Position numbers and translations under genes: made by a program
Assembly: GCA_027579435.1 (NCBI GenBank)
Contig: JANBPK010000824.1
Span: 4,379 to 68,378 of the forward strand
Direction: 5' to 3'
Length of the DNA: 64,000 bases
From: Candolleomyces eurysporus
Taxonomy: Eukaryota > Basidiomycota > Agaricomycetes > Agaricales > Psathyrellaceae
The notes under the pieces: model-generated
What the model was told of the DNA's origin: nothing
What the model saw: the letters and a program-made list of their open reading frames with translations, nothing else
Database searches by the model: none
Shown: positions 12,921 to 23,154 of the stretch, in pieces
Layout of the letters: each line of letters starts with the position of its first letter
How positions within the stretch are numbered: the first letter of the stretch is position 1

Positions 12921-15900
12921 TATCTCTGGAGACTCGTGCTTCTCTTCAAGGCTTTCTTTCATAGGCGCGTGACTCGCGTCTTGTGGCTCGTCTTTGAACC
13001 AATCTTTGACTCAGTCTTGGGTTTGGTGGAAGTAGGTCCGTACTGTGCCGGTCGAACTTGGTTCCGTCCTTTTGACTCCTTCTTCAGCGTGGTTCCGAGC
13101 CGGATGAGATCGCCGAGTCATCCGGCGAAATGGACCCAACATTTCGCTCTTTGCTACTTTAATTTTCATTCCCTTTCTGTATCCTGTTTGTTATCGATAT
13201 CTCACTTGGCCGACAACTCCTCGTGCTTCTAGTATCTACACATCGGAAATTCTTTCGATTGTGAGATGAACCAGCTCGGATGGGAACCACGATAAGTGTG
13301 CCCTGTACCCTTCCTCCTCGTGTCTATCCCAATGTATCCTTCTTTGTCTGGGCTTCTCAGACGTGCCGCTAACGTCAAGGACTGCCTCGTTGCTAACTGC
13401 GCCCTGCTGTTGAACGGAGATCGAGGGATGTTCTATGCGTTAGAATGTCGTGGCTGTATCTCACCAAGTCGTGTTTGTCTTGCCTTACCTGGTCTCCTTG
13501 CCCGTGTATGCGCATAGGATATGAGCTAGCCCGGTACCGCTCGTTCTGGCGCTCCGCTTATCATCGAGGTAAAGGTCTCTATGCAAAGGTGCTGTAACCG
13601 ATATCAAACCGATATTTGGTCATGCATGTGCACACTGATTGGATTGGGCCTGGCGCCTCTGCTCTGACGAGGTCCGAGCCACCCAGATTATCTGTTTCTA
13701 CTCCACCTGTAACCGAGGCTGAATATGATACCTCTACGCGCTTAAATGTGACACTCTTGAGATGGGATCGGTCTGCGTCTGCCCCGGCAACGCTACCTGG
13801 ATCGCCTTCAAGTTGTCTCGGATGGGAATTAGTTCAGCAGCGTTCTCTTCGGTCTCGCGGACACTGAGCGCTGTGGTAAAGGTCCGGTTCACCATGTGGA
13901 GTATCATATGGGTATGCTCAAGACGTGATTTAACAATTTCTATGCCTATGGCGTGAAGAGACGTTCTATTTTCACCAGTCCTAACTTCGCCAATCGGTTG
14001 CTCACTCTAGTAGCTATAGATGAGCGGTAGCATTCGTGTACCCACACTCTTGATCTAATGCGGGTAACCATGGTGCACCGCTCGAGCTGAAAGCCAAAAC
14101 ATGTTCCTGAAACTCGAACCAAGGCGACTGTATCCAGTCCTCTGCGCTCAAGGCGTCGGGTAATTCGGTACTAACCGTTCGCCGTTCACGGAGTTTATTT
14201 CTTGGTAAGTTTTGTTAATAATCACATTTCGTGCTCGCAACAAGCTGATGAATCCTCTGCGTTGTTTAGTCCTTTAGCTGCGGGGCGCGCTCGAACATGA
14301 GATAAGCAACCGTCGGTTTATTTAACTTGGCATGACAAAGCGCCCGAGCGCATTGCCAATTGGCATTTTGTGCCACTGGCGCCGGCTATTCTGGGACGAC
14401 GCTATTTTTGGCCGCTGGTACCTCTCCTGAATTAGGTTCAGGATTGCGAGAAGCTCGAACCCAATCATAGATATTTCCATATCCATTGCAATTGGATTCA
14501 TAATCATTAGGGAACGTTCGAGTCATTCATGGTCACCTCCGACTGACGACGAGGAGTTAGGAAGGACGAATGTGAAGAATACGTCCCTCTTTCGCAGCAC
14601 CTTTCCGACCCTTGCTTGCTCAATGTGATCACGTCCATCCTCCGGAAGCTTCTCGCTGGTATCCTTCTACCGGGACCGTGAATTCCATGCATATGACCGT
14701 AAGTCATACGGCATCAGCAGCCCTCCTGCTTGCTTCCTGCTCGATCTTATCTTATCCGACCTCGCCTGGGTCCTTCGAGTTCGGACGGCTTAGACAAAGA
14801 CAGGGGACACGGGATTCCGTTCGATCTCAATATCGCATGCAGACAATCTCATTTCAGAGAAAGTCCCCACTCAACACTCACCCTGACCGTGTGTTCGCCT
14901 TGGGTTCGACTTGCGGCCGCGGACTTCTGCTCTCAGTCGTCGAGTGATCATGATATATGTAAGGAGCACGAGTTCAATCCCCACTCTGACAGACAAGTGA
15001 TAAGATGTACTAGGAAATGATGAATCGATATGGATATGGACGGGTATGATAGTACCGGGTATCTGCGTTCAGCGATATCGCCTACTATATTTATCTGGTT
15101 CAATGGACCTCGGGTAGGATAAGTAGCTGAGTACCCTACAGTACTCAACCCGGGATGGGATTCTAAACTGGGGCGATGAATTGTGCACGACGTAATGCCA
15201 ATCACGATGCCGCGATGTCGGGGAGCCAACTGGGTCATTTGTTCAGATGTAAGCGTTCGTAACCACGCAACCCTGGATATACCCTGGTCTCTTGCGTCCT
15301 CCTAGAAAGGCAGGGCAGACATCAGCCACATTTTCGCTATTTCTCTTTCCAGTCAGATAGATATCGATACAGTCCTCACACGGGAAGTTCGTTCGATGAC
15401 GGTTTGGTTCGTTATCGAAGCCAGAGTAGATTCAGAAGCGCTCGCTCTGAACAGAAGTTAATGCTAATTCATTAACATCTTTGACATACCACATAGAGCG
15501 ACTAATTAATTGAACTGTGGAGCTACAATACGAACCCTTCTCTTGAGACATATGGTAAAGAGCAGAATCGGCTCGAATTCTCTAACATTGCACCAAAGCA
15601 TCACTTCTTCAAAGCATCCAGTAATCCTAGGCTCATGAACTCGATTCATCTACAATCGACCCTTGCCCATCTGGATGACTGGCGATTGGCAAGCTAACCT
15701 CCGAAGATACTCCATTCTCTACACGCCGATGCTCACGTCTCAGCTCGAGCTCATTTAGCGGCATACACGTTTCCGACGATATCATATCTGCACTGCAGCA
15801 GGCCTAGGTCAACATTCTGTTAGAAATTTCATAACCGAAGTTTCACCGGATGGCCGCAAATCCGATTTTTACTCGGAACGTGGGTAGGGCCGCTGACCCT

Positions 15901-17109
15901 CGATTTTGTCAACGGATGAATACTGTTTCGAGAGATGCGACCCTCGTGGAAGTGACAGTGGGATTTCGACCTGCTGAGCGTAGCATGCTTCACAGAACAA
16001 CGCCATGGATGCATTCAAGGCAGTGCGACCCTTCTCTTCGAGCGCCCGACGTCTCGTGAGCCTATATACGCTCCAATTTATCGCTATGTTCTCTGGAATG
16101 AGAGGGTCTTCGCGATCGAACTTGGTCAGAATGTTCCACAGCCCAAGTTGTTTGTTCGTTCGATCAGCGCTCAGCCATTCGCGAAGTCGGAAGACGCCGA
16201 TCAATCGTGGGCAGGGAAACACTTAGGCGCCCACATCTACGTCAAGTTGGGACTTGAACGATGATTCTGACTTGTCGAGCTGGCCCAGAGGACCCCCGTG
16301 CCCTCGGCCACAAGCGGGCTATTTAACTTTGCCTTTCTTGTCGACTCTTCAAGTTAGCGCGCCTTCAGAAGAGTTTCGTCAAGCGGTGCCTAAGGGCAGA
16401 ATCATCAAGCTTAGAGCTCAAGTGATAGAGTCGAAGCTGTTCTTGCATAGGCTTATCCTCGTCGCCGTCGTACCCTACTACGCTGAACAGTTAGATGCAG
16501 CTGAAACCAAGGACAGCTTTGGGCTTGGCGCACTATTGTTACCAGTGGTATATATCAGATTGAGGCGGCGCAATGATGTCGTATGCGTGCTGTGTCAATG
16601 GCGTATCCAGTGCTCGGACCGCTCGAGCTGTTTCATTCAATCAACAATTGTCAGTTCGAAAACACGCCCGCGAGCTCAAACTTCGTTCTCACTGAGGCTG
16701 ATCGAACATGGAGCTTTGTTCTTGAGATGATTACGGCCAGCCTGATTAATCCACGCCAGCTTCTGCCACTTTCTGATCTCCCCCGCCCCCAGGTCTGCGA
16801 GGTCATCGCATCGCATTAGAACAAGAAGCTCTCCCTTCTCGAAAACAACAACACCGGACCGGACTGTTACTTTGAAGTTCCTTGACGAAGCTTCTTCTGC
16901 CATATGGCATATAGCTGATCTAGCTTCCCACAATGTCGTCATTCGACGCCCATTGCGATGATCCCGGGGAACTCGAAAATCAAAGCACAGCAAAAGGATT
17001 GATTCCAGGATAAGCTCGAGGATTCTCGGAAGGGCGATCATCATGAAAATGATTGCTGGCCTTGCTTAAGTTCCGGTAAGTGCGCAAAACCTATCAGTCT
17101 TGTCCTCAA
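12921..17109. repeat. Segmental duplication, downstream flank copy 1
   Basis: About 4 kb of apparently non-coding DNA repeated in the same orientation at 23,155-26,686. Colinear matches include the GATAGGCGCGTG-type block (about 12,960 and 23,200), the block around 13,680-13,800 (matching 23,790-23,910), GGCGCCGGCTATTCTG (about 14,378 and 24,462), the 14,600-14,950 stretch (24,620-24,975), and 15,850-16,250 (25,450-25,850). In both places it ends at the 3' end of a DUF6535-HEAT gene or fragment, so it is the downstream flank carried with that gene. No transposon protein was found in it. Confidence 0.75.
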
Positions 17110-17640
17110 TCTCAGCTAATGACCCGCTCGCAGTGTGTGCTTTGGTAATGAGATTGAACCTCGAGCACTGTAAATCCTAAATTCACTCCAAGCCAAAGTT
17201 CAGTCACCTCTCCCCTTGACCATGATTTGCATCGCTTGTCCAAAACATTGATCTCATTTAATGTATCATGTCCCCCAACAGCGCGAAAGCAAACCACTCG
17301 GCCACCTCGCTAAATGCAACTTTGTCCCGCAGAGGCTTGGGGCCGTAGAGACATCAAAATGCGATGAGGATCTCGCGCCAATATTGGGAATGATCTGAGC
17401 TCGTTGAAACCAGGATGTGCGCCAAAAATATCATCATGAAATCTGTCGCCTCGTCCTGGAATCCTACCGGAGTTTCTGGTTCAGAGGGCGAATCTGCGTA
17501 AAGAGATCACCTACTTAACGCACTATCTGGAATGAGTCGGCTTAACAGACTAGACGTGACCCTCTGGAATATTCGTGCTCATTGTTGCAGATACCTTGAA
17601 GGCAATGCGGACTGAAATGCTTCGGCGGACTACACCATGT
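17110..17640 (-). pseudogene. 3' fragment of a DUF6535-HEAT gene
   Basis: Read on the minus strand, the sequence matches the last exons of the two full-length family members: FQDEATDFMMIFLAHILVST, then a block equivalent to ILTALWCRYGSK, then VAEWFAFALLG. The tryptophan codon of the ALWCRYG block is a TGA stop here, and a second frame break follows the ALLG segment. It is therefore a dead remnant. The repeat-array middle of this copy is missing; its 5' part survives at 20,040-21,592. Confidence 0.75.
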
Positions 17641-17652
17641 GTAATTAAGTTA

Positions 17653-17881
17653 CCTTCTTCGGCGCATATCTTCCCCGCTGTCGCAAAATTCTTGGAATGA
17701 TAAGCATTCGTTGACCTCTCCAGAGGAAAAAAAGAGCAATCATGGTAGATATTCCGTGAAACGTGCTTGATCGTGACGGACGCGGTTTTCTGAAGAAGGG
17801 TTGCAAACCAGGCAACACCAAATCTCGACGCGACTGTCTATCCCGATGATATCATAGTTCCCACGCAGAGTCTTTCCTCGA
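17653..17881. repeat. Duplicated MTU1-Mif2 shared promoter segment
   Basis: Colinear with about 50,208-50,450, the region that contains the first exon of the mitochondrial thiouridylase gene and the intergenic promoter it shares with Mif2. Matches include CTTCTTCGGC, GATAAGCAT followed by TTGACCTCT, TTCCGTGAAAC, CGTGACGGACGCGGTTTT, and CTCGACGCGAC, then a TTCCCACGCA block. The mitochondrial leader frame is not preserved. It ends at the direct repeat described at 17,849-17,881. Confidence 0.7.
17849..17881. repeat. Left member of a ~33-bp direct repeat
   Basis: It begins ATATCATAGTTCCCACGCAG and continues with a TCTTTCC..TCGA tail. A near-identical copy lies at 22,451-22,482, and the ancestral single version is in the Mif2 promoter near 50,411-50,450. 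The two copies bracket a 4.57-kb block. Confidence 0.7.
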
Positions 17882-17975
17882 CAGGCGCCTTTTTTAAAAC
17901 CTTAGACGACTAACGTTCGCGTTTCTGGCGTCCACTTCCACACCACCTCAGCCTATCGATATCACCTTCGCACTG

Positions 17976-19931
17976 ATGTCGGATCCACGTTTTACGGGCC
18001 AAATGAGTCCTCCCCTCTTCCCCAGCAAACGTCCAGCCGAAAGCACCGGATCCGCAGACCACTCGGCCAAAAAGACAAAGCGTGAAAGTAGGGTTCAAGA
18101 GCTGGAGGAAGAGCTGCGCCTCCTGAAGGAGGGAATTCTAGTCGCATCCGAATAAGTTGAAGACTGGCACCAAGAGAATCCGTCGCCAAACGATGAAGAC
18201 GTCATCTCGCATTGGAAACTCTTTCTGAAGATAGGCTGTCCGGATGAAGCGCACTCCCGGCTACTCATGTCTCGAAGACTTCAGTCCAATGCAGGTGCTC
18301 ACGTTGCCAAATTTGAGTGGGAAGTTTGTTGACAAACGTTACAATTCAACAGGAGTGGCTACTCTGACCAACACACTCCTTGATGCTTACTCCGTCGTAT
18401 GGAGTAAGCTTGGAGCAGCTAAGGCACCATCTCCCTCCGACTTTGCAATGAAGGAGGTTTGGCCGGAACACCAGAAGAGGTCGCCTATCCTGTGCCTTCG
18501 TCCCTCCACCGCCATTGGCCTTCCGCTATGTGTTTTATGGGACGGCTTTCGCACATTCATTGTCAATACCTCCGACCCCAACACGATACCATCCCCCGCA
18601 GGCCGGCAGGCAGGAGCATCGCTTTGCGAGACGATGGGCGACAGTTTCGAGAGCGAGGACGAACGCTCAAGCGTCATTGGTGCTTCCCTTGAACCCGTGG
18701 TCCCGAACTGGCGAAGTCAGTATAGGGTGGAGCCCTATGCTGGCATAGTCCTTGGTCAGATCGATCGGGTCTTGCCCCTGTGCATCGTACGCGAGGACAA
18801 CTGGGAGAGCACGACTACTCAGTCCGACATTTATATGAAAACCAGCCGTAGCTACGAAATTTTGGTCCAAGAACTGCGCTCCAAAGGTACCTGTCCAGGA
18901 TATCTAGCCGCAGGCGCCCCGGCATTTTTGATGTGCTTCCTAGGTATGCGGATTCCTCCTCACTATTGATTTTCATTTAATCGTTTATCTGTTAGGGCCA
19001 ATACTCCTCGTTTGTGGCGGTTTTTTTGACGGGGAAAGGACCATCGTCGAACCGCTGATCGATCCAGTTATCATGCTCAGAGGCCATACCATGACCAAAC
19101 AGCGGAGGCTTGCCGTGGTGTTATCAGTACTTCATGATAGACTCAGTGACATTACCAAACTGACTAAGTAAGCAAGCCGCTCATCTTACATCGAAACAGA
19201 ACTAGAACTTCTTGCAGCGCGCCTGGACCTCAACCACACATTTTTCCCCTAGTACCCCTCGACTCTATCAAGAATGCAAGCTTATTGGCTCGGAAGAAGT
19301 TGCTCAGCTCCAATTTCAGACGCCCTTGACAAAAGATGCCTTTGGAGCCGTCAATCGTCCTATCTTCCTTGCTACCCTGCACCGCAGTTCGACTTTTCCG
19401 TCAATTGAAGACGTTGTGGTCAAGATGGTAGCGGAAAGCTATGGGGCAGACGTCCACCAGCTCTTGGCTAAAGAAGGACTGGCGCCCAAGCTGTATGCTG
19501 TTTCGTCCAAGACGGGCATTCCTAATGCCTATGTTATGGAGCGCCTCCCGCAGCAATGGGTCACTCTCTACAGTTTGGCAGAGGACAGCCCCAGCGACTT
19601 CGAACAATACTCACAGGGCATTCTCAACAAATTGAAGCATGTTATCACAGTGCTGAAACAGCAGGGTTATGTTCATGGTGATTTCCGCTCCAACAACATC
19701 ATGATTAACACCAATACGTTGGGAGATGAAAGCAAAGTAGACATCAAAATAGTTGATTTCGATTGGAGCGGAAAGGCCCAGGTGGCTCACTACCCTGGAT
19801 CACGGAACCCGAACATCACATGGCCAGGGATACCAGGGGGTCCGGTCGAGCAGGGAGACGACGAGGTGCTTTTTCGGTCTTGGTGGCAGGAGACTGTGAA
19901 GGACGTTCGAAAGAAGCTCATGGTTTACTAG
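17976..19931 (+). pseudogene. Fungal protein-kinase-like gene, disrupted
   Basis: The N-terminal part has a basic KKTKR stretch and a short Glu-rich coiled coil. The C-terminal part is a kinase fold: VVVKMV (ATP-lysine strand), GYVHGDFRSNNIMI (HGD catalytic loop with the downstream Asn) and VDFDWSG (DFD in place of DFG), then a WPGIPGGP segment resembling one I recall from basidiomycete kinase-like proteins. Two introns are clear: 18944-18995 and 19168-19217. Coding similarity continues through an in-frame TAA at 18153-18155, changes frame near 18,321 (with TGA at 18330-18332 in the old frame), and changes frame again near 19,255. Three independent breaks argue for a pseudogene, although consensus errors could explain the two frame changes. 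The gene ends about 100 bp from the truncated DUF6535 copy on the other strand. Confidence 0.65.
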
Positions 19932-20039
19932 TTTATATTTCCTCCATCATCCTGTATGCTGTATAGTCACTCTCTTTGTGATCTGATTCTTCCGTCTGTC
20001 GGATTGGGCGCGCGATGAGAGGCTGATGGAAAATTATGT

Positions 20040-21592
20040 ATAGCATCAGATATAATCGATCCTGGGAGGGGATATCACTGAGCGCCAATTCCCAAGGACG
20101 GGCTGACATCTCTCCAGGACCAATGTCGAACACGCGAGGGTTGTCGTCCGTCTGGAGTCGACAGGGCACTGGAACTGAAATGGAATGATGAAGAATAAGG
20201 AGCTGAGCGCTGAGACCAAAGACCAAAGGTGTGAGAGCTTCGTCCTCCAAGCTGTTCCACCGGTGAATCGGTTGAGTTGGTTCAAGGAATTTTTGCAAAG
20301 TCCGGAGAAGAACCCGATGCACGTCACAGTAATCTTGCCGCCTCCTGAACGAATCTCGGGGGACCGTTCGCTCGAAGTAATCGACGACTTGAAGGAAGGC
20401 GGGAAATGGTTGCGAAGAATTGTATTTCGCTTATCGGGTCATGAGTCGTGGTCGCTATACATCGAGTCAGGCTGGATAGCAGATGCCAGGGATTCCCCTT
20501 GATACAGATGCGCGATCTACTTGCTATTGAAGGAGTAATGGGCGATCTGTGGCGGCTTGGTCGACGTATTCCGGTTTGGAAGACTTGATTAAATCTGTGA
20601 AGAGTTGTCGAAGGACCTCGTTGTCATCCTTCCACCATTCCCACCAAAGGTTGAAGGTGAAATACCGGGGAAGCGCGGTGAAACGCTTGAACCATCTGAA
20701 GACGATGGAAAGTGGAGTCAAGAAAGGTGATGACCGGATGAAGCAAGGAACCAAGGATATGATGATATAAGCTAGCCCTCCTGCTGCAGAAAAGGCCAGC
20801 TCGACGTACCTAACGACACGGTCGCCGGAGAAGCACTGAAGGAGGAGTCCAACTAGAAAAAGGAGGGAGGCGATTTGAACAAGCGAGGATACAAGCGCGA
20901 TGATGAACGCCACTTGCCAGGATTGTACCTGCTTGTCCAGTTTGTATCGACAGCATGCGCCCAAAGCCGAACGCATGGTATCAGCAGGAGCGAATTGGTA
21001 CAACCAATCTCTGATCATAGCGCTCATGACAGCGCTCAAAAGAGTAAGCTGGAGGCTGAGGGCCCAGAGAGCGTAAATACATCTAGCCGAGGCTGGGACA
21101 CGGACACGGACATCGTCCGTGGCAACCGGAGGCTGGCGCGAAGCATCCCAGATGCCGCTCAATAAATTTGCTCTGAGTCGGATTGAAGGTCCTTCCGAGC
21201 GTAAATGATAAAGCCTGAGACAATTCCAGCGAACATACCAACCTGAGATGCCACTTCAGAAACGCGAGGAGAGATCGAATAGACTTACGAAAATGAGACC
21301 AGAATCCAAACCTGTCCTCCAGGCATCCACTTTCTCCTTGGCTGCTCGCTCAGCGTCTTCAAGAGACAGGGACCATATTCGTGCTTCCTTCCTAAATTCT
21401 AACTTGCTCCTGAAGGTGCCGTCGTCCTCCGAGCGAACTGTACGAGGGTTTAGGACGTCTATTCGCACATTTCGAGTTTTCCTATTTGCGGCGGCCTGGG
21501 CATCTCGTGAGATGTGAATTCGAAGAGGGGTGAAGCCAGGTTACCTCCACAGAGTTGAACCTGAACTTTCTCCGTAGACGCGGGCGGAACAT
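20040..21592 (-). pseudogene. Truncated DUF6535 membrane-protein gene (copy A)
   Basis: The 5' part of the DUF6535-HEAT family. Exon 1 begins at the ATG at 21592 (basic MFRPRLRRKF leader), exon 2 runs about 21,499-21,280, and exon 3 carries the membrane helices (LWALSLQLTLLSAVMSAM; VAFIIALVSSLVQIASLLF; LAFSAAGGLAYIIISLV). Exon positions match those of the intact copies. A one-base deletion near 21,165-21,169 (in an A/T run) breaks the frame before helix 2, and another near 20,545 ends it. Similarity then resumes in a different frame through the family PIHRWN block (about 20,265) to a DRLYLML block at about 20,040. Everything beyond, meaning the whole repeat array, is absent. Confidence 0.8.
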
Positions 21593-22450
21593 GTGTGTAC
21601 ACGAGGTTCTCTCTCGCGAGGCTGCAGCTGCATATATGACCCAGAGTTGGTTAGCCCTGCGAGGTAGATGGTCATGGGTGACGAACCGGCCTCGAGAGAT
21701 CTGACCTGGGCGAGAATGAGTGTCCAGCCAGGTGGCTACCTCCTCGGAACCCCGGTTGTCAGGCGCCTATTTGTTATCAAATGAATTATGCACTTTCCGG
21801 TGAAGCGCCGTGTGGCCTGGGTTCTGAAGTGATGTCAGAGCGAAAACGGAGGAAGAGACATATGCGAGGTGTCGACTCTCGGAATCTGACCGCGGCCCTT
21901 CCCAAAACAAACAAATTTTTCACCGTCGACTGCTCAGGACGTCATTGTATCGGTTGTATGAAGGTCATGAGATTAGCTGCGTGAAAAATAGTCTGGAAAA
22001 CATATGAACATGTCAGTTACCGGGCGTGTAGAAGCGTGAAGCGGACGTGGGCCATCTCTGCAGTTTCGTTTCATTTATGTTGAAACTCTTCCCAGTTGAT
22101 GTGATGCTAGTGAGTTCGAGATGTGAATCTGTCTTCGGAGAGGTTCTCACTCACACTCTCAACACCATAGCACACTTTCGAGGGCCCAACCGAGCTGTAC
22201 GAGACCAAGCTCGCATGCAGCGTAGCCCAGCTTCACACAGCCAACTGTTCGTAAGCTGCACTTGGACTTGCGAAACCGTCTGCAGCAGTCAAGTAGACTC
22301 GTGACCAGCCGGATGATGAGGATGGAGGATGGAAATCCTCGAGCTCGCTTGCGCTCATACAGGTGCTTTCTTTGATCGTGTTTCCGGACCCGATGTAACG
22401 AGGCTGATAACAAGCCTAAGATGGAGTGACGTAGGCTAGGAGGGGAGGTC
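21593..22450 (-). promoter_or_regulatory. Upstream region of copy A, shared with copy B
   Basis: The stretch 22,035-22,290 is colinear with 34,805-35,080 upstream of the intact copy B, in the same orientation. It includes GGACGTGGGCCATCTCTGC-type sequence and CAGCCAACTGTTCGT. A block of about 31 nt containing CGGACCCGATGTAACGAGGC lies at about 22,377-22,407 and 35,090-35,120. Conservation of flanking DNA shows that the whole locus was duplicated, promoter included. Specific factor sites are not assignable. Confidence 0.6.
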
Positions 22451-22482
22451 ATATCATAGTTCCCACGCAGTCTTTCCCTCGA
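22451..22482. repeat. Right member of the ~33-bp direct repeat
   Basis: Second copy of the ATATCATAGTTCCCACGCAG-type element at 17,849-17,881; it leads directly into the duplicated Mif2 5' region. See the left member for interpretation. Confidence 0.7.
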
Positions 22483-22537
22483 TATGTTGAAGCTTCGCTC
22501 CTCGGAGTCGTCTCTGGTGCCAGAACAACCGCCAGCA

Positions 22538-23154
22538 ATGCCCAGCTTAGCTTCAAAAAGCAGCGTCAGGACCGCACGGCGTGCCATCCAACAAGCACAC
22601 ATCCCCTACCGGGGCGATAACCCAGCAGTTGGGAAGAAGACCGGTATTGCGATTCCCCATGTCCAACGGGATTCGGACGGTTTTGAGCCGTTCGAGGAAG
22701 TTATACGGCAGGCAGATGGCTGTATACCTCCACGAATCGAAGGACGGAATAAGTTGGTGGTTTACAAAGAGGATGACAATGAAGAGGAGCAGTACTCCGA
22801 CGAGGATGATGCGTACGCTGGCATGACCATGCAACTGGATGGTATGTCACATTTTCATTTTTATTACTGTTCACAACGAAGATTCGACGGGTTTGAATAG
22901 GTCCTGTACCGACTTTTACTACTATATATCCTCCATCGACCCCAACAGCGAACAGTCGTTCAGCCCCCCTTCGTCTGGTGGCACGCAGCTCCACCGTCGA
23001 TTTCGACAAAATACCCTCGCCACGTCCCAGAACCGTGATCAAAATAGGCCCTGTTCCCTCTCGATTGTCTCATTCATATGTGGCCCATGGCGATGAACCC
23101 AGTTCCGGGTCTCAGGAAGACGATGATTCGATGCGGCCGACCCTAGCAAGCTGA
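22538..23154 (+). CDS. Truncated Mif2/CENP-C paralogue, N-terminal part only
   Basis: Exons 22538-22841 and 22901-23154 (GTATGT...ATAG intron, phase 1) give 185 codons with no internal stop. The protein is clearly homologous to the first part of the full Mif2 at 50,507: HIPYRGDNP and VGKKTGIA..HVQR.SDGFEPFEE, then an acidic patch and IPSPRPRT. The intron sits at the same position as in the parent, so this is a DNA-level duplication and not a retrocopy. It stops at a TGA in DNA not shared with Mif2 and lacks the CENP-C motif and the cupin domain. By analogy with the yeast Mif2 N-terminal region, the retained part would bind the Mis12/MIND complex; that function is inferred. The open frame could be chance retention in a young copy. 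About 90 bp of parental promoter sequence precede it. Confidence 0.75.

Noticed and set aside
12596..12964. 122-codon plus-strand frame
   Set aside because: Composition is unbiased, there is no motif, and the end runs into the duplicated non-coding flank where the homologous copy is not open.
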